Assembly (NCBI RefSeq): GCF_024435355.1
Contig: NZ_JAMJWG010000032.1
Coordinates: 1 to 64,000, forward strand
Length of the DNA: 64,000 nt
Source of the DNA: Streptomyces odontomachi
GTDB taxonomy: Bacteria > Actinomycetota > Actinomycetes > Streptomycetales > Streptomycetaceae
Direction: 5' to 3'
Positions 34,097-62,045 of this stretch are shown here, in pieces. The translations under genes were made by a program, and so were the position numbers. Below the pieces are notes generated by a model. That model worked only from the letters and a program-made list of their open reading frames with translations. It was not told the origin of the DNA and made no database searches. Every line of letters begins with the position of its first letter. The stretch's first letter is position 1.

Positions 34097-34152
34097 GTAG
34101 GCCACGTCAGTCCCGCGCGCCCGTCAGGTGAGCGCGCGTCTCATGTGCCCGG

Positions 34153-35478
34153 TCAGCCCCGGGCTCGCTTCACGAATTCATGGATCGACTCGACCACGTA
34201 GTCGATCATTTCGTCCGTGATTCCGGGATACACCCCGACCCAAAGGGTCCGCTCCGCAATCACATCGCTGTTCGTGAGGTCCCCGACGATACGGTAATTC
34301 CGCTCCTGGTAGGCCGGGTGGCGGGTCAGGTTTCCGGCGAACAGCAGACGGGTGCCGATTTTCCTCAGGTCGAGGAAGTCGACGAGTTCCCGGCGGGCGA
34401 AGGGGGCGTCCTCGGCCACCGTCATCGGGAAGCCGAACCAGCTGGGGTCGGACCCGGGGGTCGGCTCGGGCAGGTGCAGGCCCTCGATGCCGTCCAGGCC
34501 GTCCCGCAGCCGGCGGAAGTTGTGCTTGCGCTTGGCGGTGAAGTCGTCGAGGCGCTTCAGCTGGCTCAGGCCCAGGGCCGCCTGGGAGTCCGTCGCCTTC
34601 AGGTTGTAGCCCACGTGCGAGAAGATGTACTTGTGGTCGTAGCCCTGCGGCAGGGTGCCCATCTGCTGCTTGAAGCGCAGGTGGCAGCGGTCGTCCTCAC
34701 CGGGCTCGCACCAGCAGTCCCGCCCCCAGTCCCGCAGCGACTCGATGATCCGCGCGAGGACGACGTTGTCCGTCATCACCGCGCCGCCCTCACCCATCGT
34801 GATGTGGTGCGCCGGGTAGAAGCTGACGGTGGACAGGTCCCCGAAGGTGCCGGTGTTGTGGCCCTGGTAGGTGGTGCCGACCGCGTCGCAGTTGTCCTCG
34901 ACGAGGAACAGGTCGTGCTCGTCGCAGAGCTCCCTGACCTCGGCGACCGGGAACGGGTTGCCGAGCGCGTGGGCGATCATGATGGCCTTGGTCTTGGGGC
35001 CGATCGCCGCGGTGATCTTCTCGAGCGAGGTGTTGTGCGTGCTCAGGTCGATGTCGACGAAGACGGGGACGAGACCGTTCTGAAGGATCGGGTTGACCGT
35101 GGTCGGGAACCCGGCGGCGACGGTGATGACCTCGTCGCCCGGCTGCAAGCGGCGGTCCTCCAGCAGCGGCGACGTCAGCGCGGTCAGGGCCAGCAGGTTC
35201 GCCGACGAGCCGGAGTTGGTCAGGTGGACCTTGCGGACACCGATCTTGCGGCCGAAGGCGAACTCGAACTTCCGGGCGAAGTGCCCCGCGGCGATCCGCA
35301 GATCGAGAGCGGCCTCGACCATGGCCACGCGGTCGTCCTCGTTCAGCACCGCACCGGAGACGAGAATCGGGGTGCTGCCCGGGACGAAGGGCTTGGTCTC
35401 GAACTGCTGGTGGTAGGTGCGGACGCTGTCGAGAATATCGTCCTTGTGAGCTCCGCTCACGATTTCGACTGTTCGCAT
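34153..35478 (-). CDS. NDP-4-keto-6-deoxyhexose 3-dehydrase (E1/SpnQ type, [2Fe-2S] and PMP-dependent)
   Basis: The protein has 441 residues in the DegT/DnrJ aminotransferase fold. The PLP-binding Lys is replaced by His (His224 in SFYPAHHITMGEGG). Cysteines 197, 255, 257 and 265 match the C-X57-C-X-C-X7-C pattern of the E1 [2Fe-2S] cluster exactly. Both marks define the radical C-3 dehydrases RfbH/AscC and SpnQ, which remove the 3-hydroxyl of a CDP- or TDP-4-keto sugar. It is therefore not an aminotransferase. It implies a 3-deoxygenated (for example 2,3,6-trideoxy) sugar. No other sugar gene, glycosyltransferase or reductase partner is in the window. The start at MRTVEIV has GAGAG upstream; the longer upstream frame looks non-coding. 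Confidence 0.93.
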   Translation of the reverse strand: MRTVEIVSGAHKDDILDSVRTYHQQFETKPFVPGSTPILVSGAVLNEDDRVAMVEAALDLRIAAGHFARKFEFAFGRKIGVRKVHLTNSGSSANLLALTALTSPLLEDRRLQPGDEVITVAAGFPTTVNPILQNGLVPVFVDIDLSTHNTSLEKITAAIGPKTKAIMIAHALGNPFPVAEVRELCDEHDLFLVEDNCDAVGTTYQGHNTGTFGDLSTVSFYPAHHITMGEGGAVMTDNVVLARIIESLRDWGRDCWCEPGEDDRCHLRFKQQMGTLPQGYDHKYIFSHVGYNLKATDSQAALGLSQLKRLDDFTAKRKHNFRRLRDGLDGIEGLHLPEPTPGSDPSWFGFPMTVAEDAPFARRELVDFLDLRKIGTRLLFAGNLTRHPAYQERNYRIVGDLTNSDVIAERTLWVGVYPGITDEMIDYVVESIHEFVKRARG

Positions 35479-35941
35479 GCTCTCTCGTCCGTTCGGCGTG
35501 ATCGGCGTGATGGGAAAGTGCGGGAGTCCTCTGCTCCGAGGCTCCGGGGAGCTCCGAAGGTGACTGGGCCAGGCGGCCGAGGACCCGTGCGCCGGAAGGC
35601 CGGGCGGCCGGCCCGGCGGACAGGCACCTGCCGCACCGAAGTCGACTGACGCGGCAGGACGTTGCACGGTGTCGGTGGCGCACTCCCCCTGGCTACGGGC
35701 GTCTGCGGGGACGACGGCGGCAGCCATGTCGCCTCGTGGGTCACGTCTTGACGCACAATCGGCCGGACCCGAGTCCACCAGGCAGCACTAAAGTATGGGC
35801 AACGCAGCGACAAGGCTCGGGCGCCGGATCCGCCACCGGACACCACGGCCGCGCACCCCCGGTCATCGGCGGGCTCCCGAGGGGCGGCCGCCCGTCGCCG
35901 CAGAGGCGCCGTACGGGGCTTCGACGGCTACGGTGAGATGC
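35479..35941. promoter_or_regulatory. Divergent intergenic region between dehydrase and histidine kinase
   Basis: These 463 bases between divergent starts should hold promoters for both genes. I could not pick convincing -35/-10 pairs or operators by eye. The frames that cross it are Arg/Pro-rich and look non-coding. Confidence 0.4.
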
Positions 35942-37186
35942 GTGAGTGAGTCACGAACGCACGCCCAGGGCCGTGAGGCCGCCCCCGTCCCCCGGTCGCG
36001 CCGACGGCTGGCGCAGGCCGCGCTGCTGTGGCTGGCGCTGCCGATGGTGGACGTGGTCCAGGCGGACACCACCGCCGTGGCCAAAGTCCTCTCGATCGCC
36101 GCCCTGGTGGTCTTCGGGGCCTGCTTCTCGGCGGTCGCCATCGCCATGACCAGTTCCGAGAGCCCCGACCCGACCCGGCCGGTCTGGGTGCTGATCACCA
36201 GCGTGATAGCGGTGCTGGCCCTGATCATGCCGCTGCTGCGCCGCGACATCGAGTGGACCTGCCTCCAGGTGTACTGCACGTACGCGCTGGCCTCGGTGCT
36301 GCCGCTGCCGCTGGTCGGACGCGGCATCGGGGCGGGCGTGGCGATGACCATGATGCAGAGCGTGGCGCGCGGGGACTCCACCCACGAGGTGCTGGGCACC
36401 GCGCTGACCGTGCTGGGCATCAGCATGACGGCGTTGGGGCTGCGCAAGAGCCGGGTGCTGGTGCGCCGGCTGCACGACGCCCAGGGCGAGGTGGCCCGGC
36501 TCGCGGCCGTGGAGGAACGCCTGCGCATCGCCCGGGACCTGCACGACCTGGTGGGGCACAGCCTGTCGCTGATCGTCGTCAAGAGCGAGCTGGCCGGCCG
36601 GCTCGCGCAGGCGAACCTGCCCGCGGCCGGCCAGGAGATCGCCGACGTGGAGCAGGTGGCCCGCCAGTCGCTGGTGGAGGTGCGCGACGCGGTCACCGGC
36701 TACCGGCAGCGCAGCCTCATCGAGGAACTCGACGACGCACGCTCCGCGCTGGCCGCCGCCGACGTGGACACCGCGCTGCGGCCCTCCGACACCCCGCTGC
36801 CGGACGAGATCGACCAGCTCTTCGGCTGGGCGGTGCGCGAGGGCGTCACCAACGTGATCCGGCACGCCCGGGCCACCCGCTGCGAGATCACGGTGCGGCT
36901 GGCGGAGCGTACCGGCACCGCGACCCTGGACATCGTCGACGACGGGCTGGGCCCGGAGGCCGACGACGACGGCACCGGCAACGGTCTCGCCGGGCTCGGC
37001 GAGCGGGTCGAGGCCCTGGACGGCCGCATCACGACCGGCCCGAACCCGAAGACCGGGCGGGGCTTCCGCCTGACGGTGCGGGTGCCGCTCCCGGTGGCCG
37101 AGGCCGACGGTGCCGAAGGCGACGACGCACGGCTGGTTCAGTCGCCGCCGGCCGACGCGTCGCCGCACGCGCCGGCCGGACTGTGA
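35942..37186 (+). CDS. DesK-type sensor histidine kinase
   Basis: The protein has 414 residues. Four to five membrane helices span about residues 20-165 (such as ALVVFGACFSAVAIAM and VLITSVIAVLALIMPLL). A coiled linker leads to the HisKA_3 box ARDLHDLVGHSLSLIVVKSE (phospho-acceptor His201). The HATPase domain has EGVTNVIRHA and DIVDDGLG, then GNGLAGLGERV. The GTG start at 35942 is preceded by GGTGAG; it could lie further upstream, but that sequence looks non-coding. The likely partner is the response regulator at 32179-32784. Confidence 0.9.
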   Translation: MSESRTHAQGREAAPVPRSRRRLAQAALLWLALPMVDVVQADTTAVAKVLSIAALVVFGACFSAVAIAMTSSESPDPTRPVWVLITSVIAVLALIMPLLRRDIEWTCLQVYCTYALASVLPLPLVGRGIGAGVAMTMMQSVARGDSTHEVLGTALTVLGISMTALGLRKSRVLVRRLHDAQGEVARLAAVEERLRIARDLHDLVGHSLSLIVVKSELAGRLAQANLPAAGQEIADVEQVARQSLVEVRDAVTGYRQRSLIEELDDARSALAAADVDTALRPSDTPLPDEIDQLFGWAVREGVTNVIRHARATRCEITVRLAERTGTATLDIVDDGLGPEADDDGTGNGLAGLGERVEALDGRITTGPNPKTGRGFRLTVRVPLPVAEADGAEGDDARLVQSPPADASPHAPAGL

Positions 37187-37339
37187 CGGCGGTCCGCGCC
37201 AGCGGTTCGTCAGCACGGAACGCCACCGGCCCGGAGGGGGCTGTTCCTGTCGTGTCCGGACCACCGGCCGGTGGGGGCTGGTCGCACAGTTCCCCGCGCC
37301 CCTCGGTAGGCGCCTTCGGCGCCCCGCCGAACCCCCCTC
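37187..37339. repeat. Short GC-rich repeat copy between convergent genes
   Basis: GTCGCACAGTTCCCCGCGCC near 37281-37304 is one more copy of the dispersed repeat seen at 22.5 kb, 29.9 kb and 60.3 kb, with its ACCGGCCGGTGG companion just before it. It lies between the histidine kinase and P450 stops. Confidence 0.7.
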
Positions 37340-38521
37340 CTACCAGGTGACCGGCAGCTTCTGCACGCCGTAGACGTGCATGGCGTCGCGGGTCTCGATC
37401 TCGCTGGTGGAGGCCGCGAGACGGAGCTGGGGGAAGCGGCGCAGCAGGGCCGGCAGGCCGATCCGCAGCTCGGTGCGGGCCAGGTTCTCGCCGATGCAGC
37501 GGTGCATGCCGTGCCCGAAGGCGAGGCTGGTGCTCTCCGGGCCCTCGACGTCGAAGGCGTCCGCGTCGGGGAAGCGCTTCGGGTCGCGGTTGGCCGCGGT
37601 CAGCGAGATGGTGACGGACTCGCCGGCCGCGATCTTGTGCCCGCCGATCTCGGTGTCCTCCAGCGCGACGCGCACGATGAACGGCGCGACGGACAGGTAC
37701 CGCAGGAACTCGTTGGCGGTGGCGTCGGTGACGGGGCCCTTGATGACCGCCTCCCGGAGCGAGTCGCGCTCCAGGACCAGGTAGGTGCTCAGGCCGAACA
37801 GCTGGGCGGTGGTCTCGTGCCCGGCGATGAGCATCAGCATCATCATGCCGGCGAGTTCCTGGTCGGTCAGGTCGCCGTCCTGGACGAGCTCGCTCAGCAG
37901 GTCGTCGCCGGGGTCCGTGCGCTTGCCCTGCACCAGTGCGTACATCAGCTCGCTGGTGGCCCGGCTCGCGGCGGCCGCCTGGTCCTTCGGGATGTCCGGG
38001 TTCAGGACGTCGACGCGGAGCTGCTTGAGCTCCTTGGCGATGTCGGGCGAGGCGCCGAGCAGTTCGGAGATCACGCGCACCGGGACCGGCATCGCGAACT
38101 CCTGCATGAGGTCGACCGGGCCGCCCTTGGCCTCCATGGCGTCCAGGCACTCGGTGATGACCTGCTCGATCTGCGGCTCCAGGTCCCGCACCCGGCGCGA
38201 GGTGAACGCCTTGCTGAGCGGCTTGCGGTAGCGGGTGTGGTCCGGCGCGTCCATGCCGATGAACATGCCGGGGACCGCCTTGCTCGGCGGCAGCGGCATC
38301 GGCACGGGGAAGCTGCGCAGGTCGTGCCGCGAGCTGAACAGCGGGCTGCCGAAGACCTCCCGGCCGAGCGCGTACTCGGTGACGAGCCAGCCGACGGTGC
38401 CGTCCGGATAGGTCATCCTGGCGATCGGCTGTTCCTCGCGCACCTTCGTGAGCCCGGCGGGGGGATCGAAGGGGCAGTGCCGGGTCACCGGATATCCGTC
38501 CAGGACCTGCTCACTTGACAT
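37340..38521 (-). CDS. Cytochrome P450
   Basis: The protein has 393 residues, usual for a soluble bacterial class I P450. It has AGHETT in the I-helix, EFLR as the ExxR motif and FGHGMHRCIGENLAR with heme-ligand Cys342. The start follows AAGGAG at seven bases. It lies 14 bp after the stop of the large minus-strand PKS, so the two are cotranscribed. It probably oxidises the polyketide skeleton late in the pathway. No ferredoxin gene is next to it. Substrate and site cannot be read from sequence. Confidence 0.94.
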   Translation of the reverse strand: MSSEQVLDGYPVTRHCPFDPPAGLTKVREEQPIARMTYPDGTVGWLVTEYALGREVFGSPLFSSRHDLRSFPVPMPLPPSKAVPGMFIGMDAPDHTRYRKPLSKAFTSRRVRDLEPQIEQVITECLDAMEAKGGPVDLMQEFAMPVPVRVISELLGASPDIAKELKQLRVDVLNPDIPKDQAAAASRATSELMYALVQGKRTDPGDDLLSELVQDGDLTDQELAGMMMLMLIAGHETTAQLFGLSTYLVLERDSLREAVIKGPVTDATANEFLRYLSVAPFIVRVALEDTEIGGHKIAAGESVTISLTAANRDPKRFPDADAFDVEGPESTSLAFGHGMHRCIGENLARTELRIGLPALLRRFPQLRLAASTSEIETRDAMHVYGVQKLPVTW

Positions 38522-38535
38522 GGTCGACTCCTTAG

Positions 38536-53076
<14,541 letters not shown>

Positions 53077-53311
53077 CTTGTGCCGTCCTCCTGTTTCCCT
53101 CCGCCCGGCGGAACCCTCCGCCCCGGCGGACCCATACGACCAGCGGAACTCATGACTGCCTGCTACGGCCGACCGCCTGACACGGTCCGAGGCTGCACCG
53201 ACCGCTCCCCCCGGTGCGGCCGGTGCAGCCGGTGTGCGGCCGGCCGTCCCTGGAGGCGGCCGGCGGTGCCGGTGCTGGCCGGGGGTCGGCCGGCGCCGGC
53301 GTACGGGGTGG
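53077..53311. other. Gap between the two large minus-strand PKS genes
   Basis: These 235 bases contain the AGGAGG ribosome site (53087-53092) for the downstream PKS and otherwise GC-rich sequence with several CCGGC/GCCGG short inverted repeats. I see no clear promoter. The downstream PKS may be read from its own start or through the gap. Confidence 0.4.
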
Positions 53312-58702
<5,391 letters not shown>

Positions 58703-58892
58703 TGTTCATTCCCTTCGGGATCACCGGGCGACCTCTGGCGGCCATGACCCTGGCGGTGGATGACTTCGAAACGCCTGAGAGCCCAACCGAGCCCGATGCT
58801 GCGGGGCGGGGCCTGGCGCGGCGCGAGAACGGCGACGGGCCCCGCCCACGACGCCGGCGCGTCGGATGGGGTGCGGGGCTCGCCGGCGTCGC
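58703..58892 (-). other. Hairpin between the KASIII-like gene and the iterative PKS
   Basis: This 190-bp gap contains GGGCGGGGCC (58804-58813) and GGCCCCGCCC (58838-58847), a perfect 10-bp inverted repeat with a 24-base loop. It may attenuate readthrough from the acyltransferase gene to the PKS gene, or stabilise the transcript. There is no T-run on either strand. Confidence 0.5.
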
Positions 58893-59957
58893 TCACGCGT
58901 GCTGTGGCGGGGTGTCGAGGATCTTGACGACGGCGGCGGAGATGACGACGCCGGGTCCGTTGGCGAGCATCAGCAAGTGGTCCCCCGGCTGCAACTCACC
59001 GGTGGACAGCAGGTGGTCGAGGGCGAGCAGCTGGTCGCTGGCGCCGCAGTGCCCGATGGTGCGGCCGTAGTCCCAGGTGGACTTCTCCATCGGCAGCCCC
59101 AGCGGGACCATGCAGCGCTGCTCCACGATCTCGCGCGAGCAGCTCATGTACGCCACCCGGGTGATGTCGCCGATGGTGACGCCGGCCTCGTCCAGGGCCT
59201 GCTGCACGACCTCCGGCTGCCGTTCCTGGACCTTCGCCATGGCGATCATGCCGGGCGACGGCTTGCCGCCGGTCGGCCGGACGGCGGCCTTGCGGCGCGC
59301 CTCGCTGCTGCGGGCGCCGAAGTTGACGCCGTCGCCGACGGTGATGCTGGGTGGGAAGAGGGGCGTGGCCCCACGGTGCAGCACCTCCGCCTCGGCGACG
59401 GTCGCCGAGTGCACCGACAGCACCTGCGCGAAGCCCTGTTCCTTGCTCAGCACCAGGGCGGTGGCGGCGTCGCCCCCGACGTAGCCGGAGGAGATGTGCC
59501 AGCGGTCCATCATCGGGGTGCCGTAGTTGTCGGACGCGACCAGCAGCGCGGCCTGCCGCTCCGGGACGGCGAGCAGATAGCTGGCGGCCAGCTCCAGCGC
59601 GCTGAACATGCCGTTGCAGCCCTGCCGGATGCCGGTCGCGGGAACGTCGCCGCCGACCAGGTGCCGTTGCAGGTAGGAGTGCGGGAGCCAGCCCTCGGGT
59701 CCGGAGTGCCAGGTGCTGGCGTACAGCAGCAGGTCGACCTCGGAAGGGTGCCGGCCGCAGCTCTTGAACGCGTCACGGGCCGCACTCAGCGCCATCTCCG
59801 GCGCCGGGACGTCGCCCGCGACCGCGGCGCCGCCCAGCTGGTGCAGCTCGACCTCCAGCTCCTCGTACAGGCCCTGCTCGACCGCCGACTCGACGCTCAC
59901 CAGCGTCGACGGAAGATAGACGCCCAGGCCACTGATGAACATCCCCGACAAGCGCAC
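58893..59957 (-). CDS. KASIII-like aromatic acyltransferase (ChlB3/CerJ-like)
   Basis: The protein has 354 residues with thiolase fold. Cys114 lies in RQGCNGMFSALE. The FabH His is missing (MSCSREIV in the HQAN place) and the FabH Asn of GNT is replaced in GHCGASD (His303, Asp308). A Cys-His-Asp arrangement is what I recall for KASIII-like enzymes that transfer acyl groups to oxygen (CerJ) or between carriers (ChlB3). In chlorothricin-type clusters such a protein works with the aromatic PKS. The GTG start has AGGGGA about nine bases upstream. It heads the operon with the iterative PKS. Confidence 0.87.
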   Translation of the reverse strand: MRLSGMFISGLGVYLPSTLVSVESAVEQGLYEELEVELHQLGGAAVAGDVPAPEMALSAARDAFKSCGRHPSEVDLLLYASTWHSGPEGWLPHSYLQRHLVGGDVPATGIRQGCNGMFSALELAASYLLAVPERQAALLVASDNYGTPMMDRWHISSGYVGGDAATALVLSKEQGFAQVLSVHSATVAEAEVLHRGATPLFPPSITVGDGVNFGARSSEARRKAAVRPTGGKPSPGMIAMAKVQERQPEVVQQALDEAGVTIGDITRVAYMSCSREIVEQRCMVPLGLPMEKSTWDYGRTIGHCGASDQLLALDHLLSTGELQPGDHLLMLANGPGVVISAAVVKILDTPPQHA

Positions 59958-60253
59958 GTCCGCGTCCCCTTCACTTCCCCTGCCATCGGCGCCCGTGACC
60001 TGGCACGGGCGCCGGGGTACGGGCGTCGGCCGGCCGCCCGACGTGTCCGACGTGTCCGTCGGTGGTGCGTCGGGAAAGCGGTGCCGGCAGCCGACAGCAC
60101 AGGCACGATTACCGCTTTAAGGGGAGTCTCGTCGGCACGCCTTAAGCCCTACTAACGACGACCTATCGTGGCCGCCGGCCGCGGCCGGAGAGGCGCGGAA
60201 TGTATTCGACGGGCGGGCCCGCGCTCCGGGGGTGGCGCCGAAGGCGCCATATA

Positions 60254-60407
60254 AGGGGCGCGGGGCTGTATCAATATGCCGCTCCGCGGCGTGGGCGCGA
60301 CCAGCCCCCACCGGCCGGTGGTCCGGACACGACGGAAACAGCCCCACCCGGACGGTGACGACCCGACGGTCTCGTCGTGGCTGGTCGCGCAGTTCCCCGC
60401 GCCCCTT
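60254..60407. repeat. Dispersed GC-rich repeat block
   Basis: AAGGGGCGCGGGG begins near 60253. It is followed by a hairpin GCCGC-TCC-GCGGC, GTGGGCGCGAC, CACCGGCCGGTGG, GGTGACGACC, and then the complement CGCGCAGTTCCCCGCGCCCC at 60386-60407. The order matches the blocks at 22.5 and 29.9 kb. Confidence 0.8.
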
Positions 60408-60410
60408 CAG

Positions 60411-60526
60411 GTACGCCCGGCGCCCACGCGGCGGAGCCGCATATTGATACAGCCCCGCGCCCCTTCAGGTGCGCCCGGCGCCCACGCGGCGGAGCCGCAT
60501 ATTGATACAGCCCCGCGCCCCCTTAG
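60411..60526. repeat. Tandem duplication of a 58-bp repeat unit
   Basis: 60411-60468 and 60469-60526 are almost identical head-to-tail copies. Each holds GCGCCCACGCGGCGGAGCC followed by GCATATTGATACAGCCCC. The same unit occurs in reverse at 60255-60300 with one swapped base pair in its stem. Confidence 0.85.
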
Positions 60527-60561
60527 GTGCGCCCGGCGCGCCCCGGCGCGGGGCAAACCCC

Positions 60562-61800
60562 CTACGGCAGTAGCAGGATGTCGTCCGCCGGCAGACCCAA
60601 CCGCGCGCGGGCCACCCGTCGCGCGAACGGTTCGGCCATGGACGGGGCGACGTGCGTCCAGGCCGTCGTCGCGTCGCGGAAGTACCGTTGCATCCGCTCC
60701 CCGTCCCTGAAGTGCCGCGACCCGGCCGTCCGCACCAGCTTCTGCACCGCGTCGAAGGCCATCATCCCGGCGGTGACGAAGACCAGCGCGAGCCGGTCGT
60801 CCTGGGCGGCGTTGAAGGGTGCCTCGCCGGTGACGTTGCGCCGGCAGGCGTCCATCCAGTCCGCTGCGGTGTGCTGCACGGCGGCGTGCGCGGTGTGCAC
60901 GGCGGCCAGCGCCTCCCCGAGGTGGCGCTGGTAGTCGTGCAGGTCGGCCCGGGTGCGCCCCGGGTCGGTCAGGAGCGGGCGGCCGGCGATGATCCGGGCG
61001 TACTCGTCGGTGACGGCGTAGCCGAGGCCGACCAGGATGGCGGCGAGCTCTCCCTCGTAGAAGCTCGCGGCGCGCCCCGCGTACATCGGGTTGCCGTGCA
61101 ACCGCGCGCCGACGGTGCCGCCTTCCACCGGGAGGTCCATCAGGACGGCGTCCAGGACGTTCCGCGCGGGGATGCGGGCGCGTTCCATGCGGATGCTGTT
61201 GGATCCGCTGCCGCGCATGCCCAGCACGCCGTACCAGTCGTCCACCAGGCTCCACACCTCTCGCGGCGCGACGAACAGCGCCATGGGCCCGGGTGCTCCG
61301 CCGGGCTGCTCGGCGGGCCGCATGGTCTGCGCGAGGAGGTGCGTGGCGAACGGGGATCCTGAGCAGTAGTTCCAGGTGCCGTCGAGCACCACGTGGTCGT
61401 CGCCGTCGGGCTCGGCCGTCCCGACCGGGGCCACGGTGGACGCGGCACGGAAGTCACCGTCGGGGCCGAACACGTCGTCCTGGACGTCGGCTTCGTAGAG
61501 GCCGGCGACCTGGAGCACGTGCGCGGCGCCGAGCGACAGCGCCCACCCGGTGGACGGGCAGCCGCGGGAGATCTCGGTCACCACGCGGTAGAACGTGGGC
61601 AGCCCGAACTCGTAGCCGCCGTATCTGCGTGGCTGGAGGATGCGGTAGAAGCCGGCCGCCAGGAAGTCCTTGTGGGTCTCCTGGGGGTAGTGGCTCAGGT
61701 GCTCGGTCTCGGCCTGCCGGTCCAGCAGGGCGGGCCGCAGGGCCACGGCCCGTTCGATGATCTCCGCTTCGGTGAGCTCCGGTTCGGGCGGTGCGATCAC
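60562..61800 (-). CDS. Flavin-dependent monooxygenase with acyl-CoA dehydrogenase fold
   Basis: The protein has 412 residues. The GTG start at 61800 is set by AGGAGG at 61805-61810. The order is that of the acyl-CoA dehydrogenase fold: helical N-terminus, then a beta domain with VVLDGTWNYCSGSPFATHL and VLGMRGSGSNSI, then a C-terminal helical bundle. The WNYCSG..FATH segment and the missing acyl-CoA catalytic Glu pattern resemble the two-component hydroxylases (HpaB/HsaA group) and the sugar N-oxygenases of kijanimicin-type clusters (KijD3) more than beta-oxidation enzymes. No flavin reductase gene is adjacent. It could hydroxylate the aromatic unit, the polyketide or a sugar. The substrate is unknown. 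Confidence 0.8.
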   Translation of the reverse strand: MIAPPEPELTEAEIIERAVALRPALLDRQAETEHLSHYPQETHKDFLAAGFYRILQPRRYGGYEFGLPTFYRVVTEISRGCPSTGWALSLGAAHVLQVAGLYEADVQDDVFGPDGDFRAASTVAPVGTAEPDGDDHVVLDGTWNYCSGSPFATHLLAQTMRPAEQPGGAPGPMALFVAPREVWSLVDDWYGVLGMRGSGSNSIRMERARIPARNVLDAVLMDLPVEGGTVGARLHGNPMYAGRAASFYEGELAAILVGLGYAVTDEYARIIAGRPLLTDPGRTRADLHDYQRHLGEALAAVHTAHAAVQHTAADWMDACRRNVTGEAPFNAAQDDRLALVFVTAGMMAFDAVQKLVRTAGSRHFRDGERMQRYFRDATTAWTHVAPSMAEPFARRVARARLGLPADDILLLP

Positions 61801-62045
61801 GGTGCCTCCTCGCCTCGGGCGTCGGCGCCGTATCTGGCGCGAACGCCGACGATTCAAGCATGATCCACCACCCGGGACCGAGCCGATAGGGGCGTGTCAA
61901 GGCGCCGGAAAATGGCCATTGTTGTGCCGGCGCTGCGCCCGCGGTCCTTGGTGATGTGTCGCTCCGGAGGGCCGCGTTCCGCGGGTGTCCGCTCCCCTCG
62001 CTCCTCGGCCGCAGCAGCTCTCGCCCACCGCCGCCGGGGCCCTGC

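Larger units (their letters stand above)
33787..34152. other. Non-coding gap upstream of the membrane genes
   Basis: These 366 bases contain the promoter region for the membrane-protein genes on the minus strand, the dispersed repeat at 33969-34010 and the terminator at 34069-34096. I see no gene. Confidence 0.6.
59958..60561. promoter_or_regulatory. Promoter region of the aromatic-acid operon plus repeat block
   Basis: No gene is seen in these 604 bases. On the minus strand a TAATCG -10-like box (60106-60111) lies 149 bases before the KASIII-like start. TAGGG (60147-60151) is 40 bases upstream of it, preceded by GTTAG. The same arrangement, TTAG then TAGGG then 41 bases to TACGAT, occurs before the thioesterase-SARP operon. 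Two copies of GCTTTAAG/GCCTTAAG (60114-60121, 60139-60146) lie between. From 60240 to 60540 the region consists of dispersed repeats. Confidence 0.5.

Noticed and set aside
34153..35478. Annotation as a sugar aminotransferase (DegT family)
   Set aside because: The PLP Lys is replaced by His and the four Cys of the E1 [2Fe-2S] cluster are present, so it is a dehydrase.
35603..35778. N-terminal extension of the sugar dehydrase frame upstream of 35478
   Set aside because: The extra residues are Pro/Ala/Arg-rich and absent from the family; MRTVEIV has a ribosome site and gives the family length.
60411..60526. Possible CRISPR array
   Set aside because: There are only two adjoining 58-bp copies with no spacers and no cas genes; this is a tandem duplication of an interspersed repeat.
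60562..61800. Annotation as a fatty acid beta-oxidation acyl-CoA dehydrogenase
   Set aside because: The central motifs fit flavin monooxygenases of the same fold better, and the context is secondary metabolism.
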